DNA of 64,000 nucleotides, taken from Dipetalonema caudispina. Lineage: Eukaryota > Nematoda > Chromadorea > Rhabditida > Onchocercidae. The position numbers and the translations under genes are program-made. Where the stretch lies: positions 62,001 through 126,000 of the forward strand of contig JABVXV010000004.1 of assembly GCA_013365325.1 (NCBI GenBank), read 5' to 3'. This document shows, piece after piece, positions 15,501 through 34,605 of this stretch (position 1 is the stretch's first letter; every line of letters begins with the position of its first letter). The notes under the pieces were generated by a model that had not been told where the DNA came from, made no database searches, and saw nothing but the letters and a program-made list of their open reading frames with translations.

Positions 15501-18500
15501 TAACACCTTCTTCTCGAAAACGCAAATTCTCTCCACGAACAACAGGTGAATTGATCAAATAAACTCTCAAAGCATCAGCACCATATTTTCCAACAATCTG
15601 TAAAGCAGCTTTACGTTTGCAGTGGTCAATATCAGAGAGACATATTTGAATATGAAAAGTTACTGCATAATTTTTTGAATTTTATAGAAACTTCCACAAC
15701 CAACCTCCAAAGGATCAGGGTAATTCTTCTTTCGTTTCGACATTTTTGAGCCGTCAGCAGCAAGTACCAGACCATTGCAAATAAGATTCTTGAATGGTGG
15801 TCGATCAAAGAGCGCCGTTGAGAGAACCATAAGGGTATAAAACCAACCTCGTGTTTGATCGATACCTACGAGTTTACAACTCAATCAGGAATTGAAATTT
15901 GTAACAACTGGGGAAATTAAACGGATGATGTAATAGAAAAAAATTTTCCATATTCGGCTTCCTGCTATTCTCATATTTATTAAACAGAAATCAAAAACCT
16001 TCAGCGATGAAATCAGCTGGGAAATTATTCTCGAAATCACTTTTCCTCTCGAATGGGTAATGGTTTTGAGCATAAGGCATTGAACCAGACTCGAACCAAC
16101 AATCGAAGACTTCGCTAACCCGATGCAACAAACCACGACCAGTAGATGATGGTATCGTAATGTGATCTACACTGAAAAACAAGTACTTCACCATTTGTAA
16201 TTATTTTTTTCTTATATTTCAAACATCCTAATAGATCCTAATGCCTTCATAAACATTCAAAAAACTTACTTTTCTCTATGTAGATCGGTCACTTTTTGCC
16301 CGGATAATCTTTCTAATTCAGCTATTGAAGCTGGAGCGATGATTTCCTCCAGATCGTCGCTAACCCATAAATTTATTGGAGTACCCCAAAATCGATTTCT
16401 TGAAACTGCCCAATCACGAGCATCTTTTAACCAATTACCAAATCTCTTCTCTTTTACAAAAGACGGAACCCTGAAAAAATCTATTTCAACATTTCACCTT
16501 AATATAGCTCGAGAAATCAAAATTTCTATGTCACAGCTTAAATAACAAGATTAAACTAACCAGTAAGTTTTATCATTATTAACTAGCAATTTTGGCACGA
16601 TTTCTTCAACGCGAATGAACCAGGATGGTACCGCCATATATAGCAATGGTGTATCGGATCGCCAACAAAACGGATAATTGTGCTTTATTTCACTTAATTT
16701 GACAAGATTTCCGTGTTGCTAAAACTAAGAATAATAACATTTCATGGCTTGATCTAGGAATACTGGGCACTGACCAGTAAACAATAGGAAGAAATTACGA
16801 AAATGGAATGACAGGAAAAAATTAAGCTCGAGCTCAACTACTAATTCAAGATGTTTTATTATTCATATTACAAACCTTCAAATATTTGCAAATATTTCTG
16901 TCTGCATCTTTTACATACTGACCGCAAAAATCAATGATTTCATCTCTGAATCGACCACATTCATCAACTGGACAAATTGGTTTCATATCACGGGTTATCA
17001 CACCGTTATCCAAACATGTTTGAAAATCGATCTGAACCATAACATAGATAATCATAATTTATTGCAGACGAATCATTATGGACTCCTCGTCTAATTTATT
17101 TTGAGATGAGATATAATGCATAATTAGAAATCTCGACTCAAATTTGTCAGCTTGAAATCGGGCAAACTAACAGAGATGGATGTTTGAAGGTATTTAGAAC
17201 CGAAAAAACTGAACACGGAAAGTTTGAAAAAGAAAGGAAAAATAAAGAAATATTTTGAATAACTTACCTCTCCAAAATATGGAGCTTGATGTACCACACC
17301 AGTACCCTGATCAGTAGTAACATACGTAGCAACAAGAACCCGAAATGCGCCAGTTTTATTTTTCATTTCGGCGAAATATGGGAAAAGTGGCTGGTAGGTT
17401 TTACCTTCCAATACCTTTCCTTTGAATCGATCCAGAACCTCGTAATCCTCGACATCTTTGTACAGTTCAGATATTCTCTGAAAATTGAAGAAGATTTTGA
17501 AATTCAATTTCCATGACTGTTTACATTAACAAGACTATCCGATTATTTTTTAATTTTTCATAGTAATGAAAATGCAAAATGTGCGATGGACCCAAATTTT
17601 CAGTCTGACTGAATAAGAAAAAGAAATAGCGAGCGATGGCTGCCAACGACTATTCTGTTTGACCTATTTGCTTATTTATGGAACATCAATGCAAACAGTA
17701 TCTTTTTATTTATACTATTTTTGATAAACTCTGATAAGTGAAGTCACCTCTTCCATCAAGATGTATTTCTTTTCAGTTTTTTTATCCCGAACAGTGACGT
17801 AAATAAGATCTGGATGAACAGCAACACATAAATTACTCGGTAACGTCCACGGTGTTGTTGTCCATGCAGCTAGCTGTATGGATGAATCGTCATCCAGTGT
17901 GAAACCAACAACGACTGAAAAGTAAGATCTTGGATAGATGAAACAAAAACAAACGTATTTATTTGCATCAGATTTCCCCTATATTAATATCTCCTCACTT
18001 TGAAACTTTTGAATTTACGTTTAAAAATGATATTAAAATTCCTCAAAATCATGCAGAATGGCGAACTACAGCATATACAGTTCTGCATTTTGTCATGCAG
18101 AAGCAGTAAAGGCTTCCCATAATCAACGAAGCTTCCCATAATCAGATTGATGTTTAAAGAACAGATTCATTAACCCAATTTTCGATTTTTAATTATGAAC
18201 TCCGAAAATCTTAGGAAGCCCACATAATGTTTTTTGACTGATATGAGGATTTACAATTGTAGAAATAAGTAACTATTACCTGCAGGATCAACAACATCTT
18301 TGTAGTTTTGTCCAGCCTCAAAATTTGAAAGCGGTGTAGAGCAAGCTGTCGAAAATGGCATGACCTAGATTTAAACATTGTTATAATTCTCCAAAACATA
18401 AAATATTGTGATAACATACTAAGGAATGCATATTTTTCACATTGAAAGATACATTTTTAAACCAAATTTGAAAGAAGAAAAATTGTCCCATCGATTAAGC

Positions 18501-19665
18501 AGTATAATTGCCTGCGTGACTGCACAGAAAAGAACGATCAGCAAATGTAAATGAAAACATACCTTGACTCCTCTGTATACAAGTCCTTTCTTGAATAACT
18601 GACTGAAAACCCACCAAACACTTTCCATGAACCATGGATAAAGCGTCTTATAATCATTTCGGAAATCAATCCAGCGTCCCATGCGTTCAACCGTATTCTA
18701 TAAAAATCCCTCTCATGAATGAATTCGAAACTAACAAATTCCAAAAAAACAACGGAAAGCATTACGAAAATATTAATGCTTTGGGAATAAGTATTTTGCA
18801 TTAAACGATAGCTTCTACTTGAAAAAAGAAAAAACTGTGCAAAAATGCAAATGGAATAATAGCGCACAAACCTCCCATTCCGACGAGTATCGCATGACAA
18901 TACTTCGACATTCAGCATTGTATTTATCAATGCCTAGTTTCAGGACATCATGAGGACCTTTAACTCCAAGTATTTTATCGATTTCGTATTCCTAAAAAGA
19001 TATTTCTGTATTTCTTCATCAGCTATATTCTAAAAAGAAAAAAAAAAAAAAAAAACGCTGTTTCATACCTCACCTGTATAAAAATATTTTTAAAAATTTC
19101 ACGAAATCTACCGAAAATTTCGAAACGTACCACTGGAAGGCCATGTGTATCCCATCCAAAGCGACGTTCAACATAATATCCATTTTGATGTGCCCAGCGT
19201 GTAACAATATCCTTAATCGTTCCAGCCAAAATATGACCATAGTGTGGTAAGCCTGTAGCAAATGGAGGGCCGTCGTAAAATGTGTAACGTGCACGATCTT
19301 TGCTGAGCCTAAATTTAAACATGAAATTTAACAATAAAAATTTCGATAAATATGAGAATCACGATCAGGAATTGAAGTTTCTATATCGTTATGGAAACAT
19401 TTCAGTAATTTTGCGGGTACTTGCAAAATAGTTCAAAAATTATTTCAATTTTTAAGACTATAAATAGGCCATTCGTTCAAGGTAGAAACATTACTAGACG
19501 CTGATAAGAATTTGAAGGAATAGCTTATGCAAGATAAATAACAAAGAGTAGTAAGGTTTACTCCAAAGATTTAGCGAATGTTTTCTGTTCTCGCCACCAT
19601 TGCAATATTTCTAATTCCTCAGCCGCGAAATCAATCTGCTCACTGATTTCTTGTAATTTACCCAT
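12525..19665 (-). CDS. iars-1: Isoleucyl-tRNA synthetase, cytosolic
   Basis: Twenty exons in continuous phase give 1077 aa. In order: 19665-19562, 19308-19131, 18991-18872, 18697-18563, 18364-18280, 17914-17748, 17477-17268, 17031-16876, 16718-16561, 16470-16270, 16171-15999, 15865-15705, 15597-15421, 15201-14998, 14630-14449, 14176-14074, 13939-13721, 13379-13224, 13052-12957 and 12773-12525. It charges tRNA-Ile with isoleucine in the cytosol. Class I signatures are present: HIGH as HYGH at residues 57-60 in [20 protein letters not shown], and KMSKR at 603-607 within [15 protein letters not shown]. The editing domain ([14 protein letters not shown]) and the [11 protein letters not shown] and [11 protein letters not shown] motifs are also seen. 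The best match is the eukaryotic IARS1 type, not the mitochondrial one. The C-terminus stops at [12 protein letters not shown], so the UNE-I repeats of the longer human enzyme are absent. The start codon opens [13 protein letters not shown], and a CT-rich tract lies about 290 bp upstream. Confidence 0.97.
13617..13633. repeat. Poly-T tract
   Basis: Run of about 17 T in an intron of the isoleucyl-tRNA synthetase gene. Confidence 0.8.
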
Positions 19666-20805
19666 TTAGAAGTAGTTTAACAGCGATTTCGGAGACTCCT
19701 TCGAAAGAATTCCAACGACCGGAATATCCTGCAAGAGCAATAAATGAGAGAGTTGAAATGTTACGACAGTCCCACGTAAACTTGCGAGATGTGTCATACA
19801 GTAATCGCTGATAAAGAAAGCTAATTCCCAAAAGTGACAAAGAATTCCCGCAAAATGAACCAGCACCTTTTGTAAGTCACATTTTGACAAGTCATGTGAA
19901 TACTTGAAAAGAGAGGGAGGATGTTCGACGTTGTAGAAGGCGGAAAAGGGAGTAAGAGAGAGAGAGAGAGGGAGAGAGAGAGAGAGGGTCAGAAAGAGAT
20001 GTTTTCTCTTTCCCCTTTTAGGTAGAAGGTAATCATTGCTGAGGATTTTTGTACTAGATGAGAAGGAATTGTAGTAATAACTAAGGAACAGTTCCTTGGT
20101 GTGTGAGGATATCACTTGTACCTATTGAAGATATCTCAGTAATGCTGCTTCTATTTTCTCTTCAGAATAACAGTGAGGACATTGATTCGATCATAAAACC
20201 CTGAAGCAATTCATAAGATGCCTTGAGGCACTTTCTTCGCTTGTCTATCTTCACTATCATCTCTTTTCTCGGTTCACGTATAAGAGACCTAATGAGCTAA
20301 GAAGGAATGACATGCTTCGAAACACTGAAGTTAATTGAATTTATTTTGAAATATTAAAAATGGAGGGAAATATGATGGGTAAATTGTGATATGTCTCGTT
20401 TCTGTCTTAAAATTGATTAGTTTTTACATCAGCAAACATCTTCTATGTTAAGCATCAATATCACTTTTAGTTAGATATCTTCTCCTGGAATGCACTATCT
20501 TCCGAGTAGTACTCTTATATCTTTTAAGAATTATTTAACGTTTGCTTCAAATTATTATGATCATAAAATTTCGAAATCATTTTCAGATATAAAATTTATT
20601 TCAAATGCTCTTAAAACAAGAATGTTAAAAATTTTCAACCACTAAGTGAAATTTCAGTTGCAATGCATGGAATAAATACAAAGCATTTAGGATTGACAAA
20701 CATTTGTTATAATTACAGGAATAAATAATTTGCAATGAAGAAAAAAAAAAAAACAAAACAAGCTTCTTCCAGAAACTGGATTTTAAAAGCAAATTTCGGA
20801 AAATA
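19666..20805. other. Spacer between the IleRS and WDR47-type genes
   Basis: About 1.1 kb between two minus-strand genes. It should contain the 3' UTR of the WDR47-type gene and the promoter or trans-splice region of isoleucyl-tRNA synthetase. On the minus strand the GA tract at 19955 reads as a CT-rich 5' flank. Confidence 0.6.
19955..19987. repeat. GA microsatellite
   Basis: Nearly pure (GA)n interrupted once by GGG, about 290 bp upstream of the isoleucyl-tRNA synthetase start. Confidence 0.9.
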
Positions 20806-26578
<5,773 letters not shown>

Positions 26579-29500
26579 TGTTGCAAATCGAACTGAATAG
26601 ACATTATAATCTTACCAATGAATACATTGTGAGAAAATCGAAAATTTCTGTAAATAAAAACTGAAAAAAAAAAAGAAAGAATGAAAAAACGAGGCCAAAA
26701 TTGAGTACAATTTAAATAAGGTTAAATTTAGATTTAAAAAAATAACTGGAGATTTTTGAGTAATATTTCTAGATGTAATATAGAAATGGAAGATTGTCTT
26801 AACAATCTGAAGATTCGATTAATCTCGAATATTGTCTTAGTATGGAACGGATCGGGAATAAACGTGCATAACCGAAAACTTAATATAACATATTATAGAG
26901 ACGATAACTTTTCGAGTATTACGGTTACTCTCTTTGCGAATTTCTTTCTTCCTAAAAGTTAATGACAGTTCCTGGGATAAGTAGGTTGAATAAATCTTGC
27001 CTTTACAAATATCTTTCGTCTACATGACCCAACTTTTTAGAAACTTTTCTCATAATATCATGTCTTCATATTTTACATGTTGTATGGTAAGATGAATCCT
27101 AATGTCTGAATTTGTAGAGAGAAGTATAATTTAAATAAAATTTGGAGCCGATTCCTAAAGCAAATTTAAAGTCGGGAAAATTCATAAACTGACAACATAT
27201 GTTCGATGGAAAAAAATATTGAAGACGGGAAAGAAGGGAAGGAAATTTAAACTGTATAACTAAACTTAAGCTTAAGCTAGTTTTATATTTGCCTAACATC
27301 AAATGAATAGAGCATGTAGATATCTTAACGGAACAGGGAAATATTCTTGAGAAGGATTTCATAAAATGTATAAAATTGTTGAAGAATTAATCAGTAAATA
27401 ATTTATTGAAGAAGGATTAAGAGTAACATCTTTTGAAAGTTTCACATTGACCAGAAATAAGAGGAAAATGGTTTAAAGAAAGATCTCATGGTGGTGTAAT
27501 TGAGCACGGATCGATGTAGGCTGTTGAGAAAGGACATTAGCAATTGCTTAGCCATACTAGCTATATCGACTTTCGATAACAGCGTTAGTGGTGCATGAAA
27601 AGAAGCCAAAAAGAAATATTTACTGAATCTTCTTCCAACATATTTGTAATGGTTGACAATGTGCTTAACCAAATTTTTGAGCAAATATTTCCATTATCAG
27701 TATATTGATAAGAATTTCATCCTATCACTTTTCCCTAATTTAGCATTTTCTGCGAAAGTATATAATAAGTCATCTGCTAATGGTACTTCATTTTTTCGAA
27801 AGTAAATACAAAGGAAGAGAACAGATTTAAATTATTTCATTCAGTTTACAGAATTTTTAGCCTATCAAAGATTTACTACACGAATATTTGGTGTATTAAA
27901 AGTTGAAGATACATTTGACGTAATCGAGTTTTTTCGAAAGAGATTCTGAAGAAAACCGCAATGCAATGATAAAAGGTGAGAATACCGTCGTAAGTCAATT
28001 TGACTGTAAGTATTACTTATGTGGGGTTGTAAGAAGAGGCATATAAATGATAAATTTTGACATCAACAGTATGGAATGGAAATTTTCATTGGCCTTGCTG
28101 ATTGGCAGCTGACACATCAATAAAGTACATTCTATAGGAAAAAAAAAAGTTCATCAAATGAAGACAGTTGCTGCAGTAATGTAAATTTCAAGGAATTTAC
28201 ATTAAGGAAAGGAAAAGCTGCAAAAATTTTTCACACATTTTGCTAGAGAGAACAAAATTACTGACCTCTTAGTTTGGGGTCACATTATTGCTCGGTTTTT
28301 AGTAGCAACTCTGTTTCTCATTGTTCTTAACACTTTTTTAGTGCTTAATTATAACTTCTGTGCATATTTTCAGTGTATTACAAAGGGCGGAAAATTTGGC
28401 ATTTCAGCAACAAAATAGAAGTATCTTTGGAGCAGAGGAGTACTGCTGACCTTTGAACAACTCGTTTTCCAGCATCCGTTATCGATCTGACTCATTTGCA
28501 TAATCACTGACACTCAAAAAATATCATTTTGTGGCATTGGGGATTTCCAGAATTGTCTAGATCAAAAAAAAAGAAATTCGCGAAATGTCAATTTTATGAC
28601 TAAAGATCAATATTTATTAACACTAAAAATGGAAGGGTTTGCATGGACATATGACTATATTTGATTTATTATACCTACAAAAAATCAAATCTGTAAATAT
28701 AATTGCCTATTGCTATATATAGGCAAATGTTTGAATGGTGATGTTTCAATTAATCGATCGCTTGTAACATTTGAAAAGCTTTTATATCCAACTGTAAAGC
28801 CATTCAATTATCTAAGATTTGAAGGACCTATTTTCTTTAACCAACAATTGGAGAGTCATGTTAATTTCTATCATAACAGAACCTACGATAAAGTTTCTGG
28901 ATGTTTTCCGTTTTTTATTTTCAGTATAAAACCAAAGAATTACAACTTTAATAGTTTTGAAAATGAACAAAAACCTCATTTTTTGTATTGTCTTTTTCAA
29001 TTCACCAATTTCTATCTGATTCCTCGTTCAAGTTTGTCTGTTTTGATCCCCTAATTCTTGAAGAAGCAAAAGGACTTGGGTTTTACGAAATTTTAATGTA
29101 GTAAATTATCTACTGACAATTCTAGGGCCATTTATCATAAGATTCTAATTCTATTTATTTAAGATAAAAAGATTTTACCTCAAATACTGAGAAATGAAAA
29201 AGTAGCAGGAATGCAATAAAACAAAAAATGTCACAGTACTGCAATAAGTAACAAAAAATTCTGTTCAAAATTCTTGTGAAGAAATCAGTTTAGCTATCGA
29301 CAACTATTATCTACTGAACTAAATTTGATGCAAATGGCTTAACCTTGTCGGTGAAATGGTTGATAGCAATGATTTCTTCAAATATTAATCAAAATTTTTG
29401 TTAAAAATTTCAAAATCAGGTTGGAGAGAAATCATCCGAGTATTTTGCAGTACATTGATGTTACGACTGCTGCGGTGATGGCACAGCATCGAAATGCCTT

Positions 29501-31779
29501 CCAATAGCACAGCTGTCAGCGTGTTTTGAGCTTGTCAGGTGGGTGATCCACTAACCCATCACCACCAGAAAAAAAAATGAAAAAAAGCCAAATTATTCTT
29601 AATTAATGTCACACCAACTGAATCACCTCTTTATTCATTGGGTCGGCAAATTTCTTTCACTTTCCATTCAACATTTTTGAATTTTTTATCATTAAATACT
29701 TTTTTGATCATATGAATGCTAAAGAAACGAAGCGATGATTAATTAATTACCAATGAATTAATTACTAATGAAAACCGTTATTGGGTAGCATCTTGGACAG
29801 TTAATTACCGGAAGATTGGAATTCACAACCTTCAACTTTGATCTATTCTGTTTTAATGAAGCAAATATGCACTTGTTGAAGTGGAAAGTACTGCATGATT
29901 TAAAATATAGAATCATTTTAAAAATAATTTTATAAACCTATTTAATTCTAAAAATTGAAATAGTACTGCGTTTACAACCATCTACCAACATTTAGAGAAA
30001 TTGGCTAAATAGGGAATGGGAGTAAAAATTGAGTATAAAAAGAAGTATCAGAAAAAAATCTACATTTTAACAATCTCGAGTAATCTCAGATCAAGTACCG
30101 TTCATGGGAAATGCACTGGTTGAAATGAAAAATCCATTGATGTGGTCGAAAATCAATTCTGAAAAGAAAAGAAAAAGACATTTCGAAACTTTCTTGTTTA
30201 TATCACGTTCATATTTTTAATGAGAAGTGAACGAATAAGCAAATGAATATTAATTTTAAGAACATTCTTCGAAAAGTGACACGAATTGTGACCTACGGAC
30301 TTTCGGCGAACTGCGGAAACTAGCTGCTGGTAGAATAAAATACGTCGGAAAGAAGTTCCATGTAAAAAGTGTTTTTCTTCATAACCGCAAATGGATTAGT
30401 TCACACTTCGAATAGGCATCTAAACAAATGAGGAATCATCGGAATTTGGTTTGACCTCGGATTTTCAGTTCAAAAGTTCAAGATGAACATGCAAACATGA
30501 AAAGAGTAAAATTAATTTACCTTTTTTCCAAAGGACGAGACTGCTTTTACCAAGCACTTGAAATAATCTAAATAAAAAAAATTCTTTGGTGACAAAGATT
30601 GCTGTTGACAAAAGAGCTCGGTGATATGGGACGAATAGGCACTATCTTCGATAAAAATGTTCTTTTGCTGCTCTCATTTTGTCAAAGACGATTGAAAAGA
30701 GAAAACATGCGAAATTTTAGTGAGAAAAATGGAATGATATTTTATTTTCATTTCTCCTCAATTCAAGTTCCAAGCCTAAGCAGGAAAGTTTAACAAAATG
30801 TCTTCTCCCTTTCTTTCTTTTTCTCTCTCTCTCTCTTTTATTCACTGCACCGTTATGCCTTTACATGATTAGACATTGACTTATCTCAGAGGCAATATGT
30901 CCTTTAAATTTGTGATAGGAACTTAAAGTGACCTCTATAATTGCCAATTTACTTTTTCAGAGTGGTCACAATGCTGATTATCTGTCAGTTTAGTTTTTGA
31001 TAGTTAAAAAACTGAGCATTAACCATTATTTGTCAAGTCAGACAAGATAATATCATTGGGAGAGAGCGGGAAATAATAGAAAACTGAATGGAGCAATTAT
31101 ATTTGTTACAATTAAATTCGATGAAACAACATTTGATTGAACATTGGAAAGAAGCGATTACTTTGCATAGAAAGAGATGAGAAATGACAAATTAGAAAAT
31201 GGGCCAAATATTTCCCGAAATTTGAATTTCTAGAGGAAATCTGAAATGAAAATAAAGATTTGAAACGAATAAAAATCGATAATAGCAATAGCCATGTATG
31301 ATTTATTGGCTCTAAAAAGAACAGGAAGAACGATTTTTATGAATTTATAAAGTTTGCATTAATAGTCTAACCATCTTTCTCTCTCTTTTTTATCCCACTT
31401 ATTCAATCAATTCTGCCAAATATTCCTAATATATTTGATGAAAGGAAGAGACAATAATCAATTCTAATTCATAATCTAAAATGATGGAAAAATTTTTTAA
31501 CTTTCTTCTGACCAAGAATGATTCAGAAATTTAATTCAGCATTTTCCTAAATTTCCACTTCATATATTCCATTTGATGAATGCATTCTATCCGCAACAGG
31601 AAAACAAATTTGTTTGACATGGATTGTAGATCGGTAACTGATTATCGAGATTAAAATATGATTGAATAAATGCTGATATCATAAACGTGGAAATTTTTTT
31701 AACTGACATCCTAATTTCAAAATAAACAATATCAATAGTTGAGATTTTAATTCAAAAATAATCGAAGTTTTTGAAGGTA
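26579..31779. other. Gene-poor region of about 5.2 kb
   Basis: AT-rich DNA between the 5' end of the WDR47-type gene and the 3' end of the unidentified gene at 31.8 kb. The first few hundred bases probably hold the WDR47 promoter and 5' UTR. I saw no convincing gene. A GC-richer island at 29450-29570 with two short open frames stands out (see findings). It also contains a CT microsatellite at 30801-30838. Confidence 0.55.
30801..30838. repeat. CT/TTTC-rich microsatellite
   Basis: Pyrimidine tract of TTTC-like units passing into (CT)n in the intergenic region. Confidence 0.85.
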
Positions 31780-33619
31780 TTAAAGCATCCCTTCTTCTAG
31801 CTCATCGTCTAAAGTTGGCTCATCATTTGTTTCGTAGAGGATACATTTTTTCTCAGCAATTTTGACATGCAATTTTGGATTGGTAACTGGTTCCAAAGGT
31901 TTTAAATCATCCATTTCATGAGTAGATTTCATTTCTTCTATTTCTTTATCTATCTTCAATTTACGATCCTATAAAATAAAAGATGGATTAAAAATGATGG
32001 ATAAACTTTCTCATTCCCATGCTTGATCAATTTCTATGAAATTATGGATAATCTTAATTGCCATCTTTATCTGTGCTAACAAAGTAGATCTATGAGTAGG
32101 ACTAGTTAGAATTCAAATAATTATCGTACATATTGATCGACCAATAAAGTTTAGTTACCTAAGTTCCAATTACTGTTTGTTTAAATTAGTGTATACGTCA
32201 AAAAGTCTTCGAATTTTTTGTTTTAAGTTTAGAAGTGTAAAATTGTTTCGGGATACCAAAAAAATGAAATTGCGAACCTACAGTTTATAAATCACTCGAA
32301 AGAAAGTTTCATTTCATCTGGCAAATAATATTCATATTTAAATCTATTATTAGTCCATTGATGACCTGGACCAATTATGTTTTGATATGGTAATGTGCGA
32401 TAGTGTCCATTAAATTACTAGCAGCTCCCGAAGAATATATTCAGTTTCATTGATAACTACACAGATTTCGTCTAACATACTTTAAAGATGTTTGAATTGG
32501 ACTTCCTCGGGACATAGTTTAATGATCGCAAAAATTTTATCATATTTATCAAATACCTTTACAATTTCGTCTAAATTGCCCAAACACTTTACGTTTGTCA
32601 TTTCTACAACATCTTCTTTGCTGCAAATGACGGTATTTAGTTCGATTAGCTCGAAGAGTTGAAAATCAAGTTAATGCAGAAAGTTCATCTTATTCGAAAA
32701 TTTTTTATAGAAAATATAATAGTTTCATTGTTCACTTACTTTACATCACTATCGAATCCCTCGTCTTGGGTTGCTTCTAAATCTTTTTTCTGCAACAAAC
32801 AGAAATATTTAATGTTTTGCAGTAATTAACTTTTCAGGCAAACTAGTGACCCATAATTTCTTTGAGTGGCAGATCTGAGGGCTTTTAAGATTTGTATCTT
32901 TTTAAGCTACAATGAGAATTGGGCAACATCTCCTATGATTTTATAACTGCTGCAATAACTTCATCATTTCGAGAAAAATTCGAAGGACAGCTCTGAAATT
33001 TTGAATTACCTCACGTTTGTTTAGCAGATTTATTACAAACCTTTTTAAATAATCCGGTGACCGTGCTTGAGATTTTCTCTCTTATTGTCTGTAATGTATT
33101 CTAACTTTACAATTATGAAATTTATTTAATTCTATGACCTGATACTATTTTACTATGGCAGCTTTTATAGATCACAGGTACTTTCGCATATAATACTAAA
33201 AGAATAAGAGGAAATGAAATTTTGATTTTTGAAAAAGGAGAAAAGAGAATATGATAATTTATTTAAATTGGTACACACAAATTTCAACAATCATCTGGAA
33301 GCTGAGAAGTGTCAATAAATAAAAGATCTGAATGTATGAAGAAGGCGATTTGCATATAAGAAGTCATTCATTCTTAAATGATTAATTCGAAAAAAATTCA
33401 AATACCACTTCTTTTGGCGCACTAATTTTGCCGATTTTTTTGACCACTTTTGTTATTACTTTTTTATTTGTTGACTGCTTACTTTTCTGGAAATTTATGA
33501 TATACTTATTACAGAATAAAAGATTTTTTTCTTCCTGTTTTATGGCATCAACAACATTTCGCATAATTACTGTGTCAACGTTTTGGAGACAAAAAAACTT
33601 AAGATTTTCAGTCAAAATA
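31780..33619 (-). CDS. Unidentified Lys/Glu-rich protein, 3' exons
   Basis: Five exons fit together in phase: 33619-33406, 33088-33041, 32789-32740, 32620-32557 and 31968-31780 (TAA). They code for about 188 residues. The first visible exon gives NVDTVIMRNVVDAIKQEEKN and a Lys-rich stretch (NKKVITKVVKKIGKIS). Short exons follow with TIREKISSTVTGLFKK and KKDLEATQDEGFDSDV. The last exon is acidic and helix-prone (DKEIEEMKSTHEMDDLK) and ends NDEPTLDDELEEGML. The first of these exons starts in phase 2, so at least one more exon lies upstream, probably between 33.8 and 35.05 kb; I could not place it. There are no membrane segments, and I do not recognise the family. Consistent phasing across four introns is the main reason to believe it. 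Confidence 0.6.
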
Positions 33620-33895
33620 CTGCAGAAATAAAAGGTTGTATCAAGTAAGGAATTCAGCACAACGGTTACCAGTGGGAAAAATATGTGATAGGGGACAAAG
33701 GTCAATTCGAGATTAAGCATCAGAAGCAATTTGCTGTGGAGTTTAACAGTGCTAAAAAAGAAACAAAAAACTGAGCCAGCTCCTTTCCCGGTTCTCATTT
33801 TTGCGGTCGATTTTTTTTGTTTTTCGCCTGATTCGTCTGTTTACTCTATTTGTGATCCCGGAAAAAAGATGAGAGAACTGAGTGTCATTTGGAAA

Positions 33896-34092
33896 TCCTA
33901 CTTAGTTATCTCGCGGTTATTACAAAAATTAGATTTGTACGAACCGCAAGGGTAACAGTGCTTTTTGTGGAACTGGTCGCAGGTTGTGGGTTTGATAAAC
34001 TTTCCTTTTTTAAGGAACCCTGTCGTATTGCATGTACCGGCACTTTTACTCTCCTTTTCACCAATCTTCGCTTACAGCACATTTGTAGATGA
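33896..34092 (-). CDS. Possible exon, two competing open frames
   Basis: Two minus-strand frames are open here. One ends at a TAG near 33899 and is Cys-rich (AGTCNTTGFLKKGKF, CDQFHKKHCYPCGSYK). The other is basic and Ser/Thr-rich (KRRLVKRRVKVPVHAIRQGS, SNPQPATSSTKSTVTLA) and could leave by a GT donor after the alanine. The duplicated segments upstream offer donors whose phase fits the Cys-rich frame. Which frame, if any, is used cannot be decided from sequence alone. It could belong to the gene at 31.8-33.6 kb or be a separate short gene. Confidence 0.28.
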
Positions 34093-34335
34093 AGTAAAAT
34101 TATTAAAACAACACATAAGCTCTTTGCTATTTTACATATTGCATTTGGTAATACTGCAACAGACATATGATATTTGAATATAAATATCGAATAATTAATA
34201 CTTTTCAAGTGTTTTACACCGTGTAAAAAGCATTTCAATCTGGCAGAGGATAAGACAAAAATGTTTCACTCTAAGCGACAGATGTGTAGAGAGGAGCAAT
34301 TCAAATTTTATAGAAAATAATGTATGTCGATAAAG

Positions 34336-34402
34336 TGAGGAGATGGGTAGTAATTGTAATAGTTACAAGACTAATTAGTACCACACACCTTCCACCGGAT
34401 CA
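34336..34402. repeat. 67-bp direct repeat, copy 1
   Basis: Identical over 67 bases to 34606-34672, in the same orientation with a 270-bp period. Read on the minus strand it encodes DPVEG followed by a GTGTGTGG that could be a splice donor. Here the minus-strand context gives RMNLAADPVEG. Confidence 0.97.
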
Positions 34403-34605
34403 GCTGCCAAATTCATTCGCAAAGAACTCCTCGTGCCACCTTTGGGGATAAAAGTGAGATGCAACGATAATTATTCTGAAACAGGAAGGCTTTCCTACAA
34501 GCACAGCCTTACTTCTTTGATTACAAAAATAAAATGAAATACTTCCTCTACTTTTCCCTTTTATATTTAGGCTCTATTAAACTGCTGGATAATCAATTTG
34601 AAATA

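Noticed and set aside
18538..18930. 130-codon minus-strand open frame
   Set aside because: It overlaps two isoleucyl-tRNA synthetase exons and their intron in a different frame from the conserved protein.
19666..20115. 149-codon minus-strand open frame upstream of isoleucyl-tRNA synthetase
   Set aside because: It is carried by the CT-rich tract and lacks a coding-like composition; the conserved protein starts at 19665.
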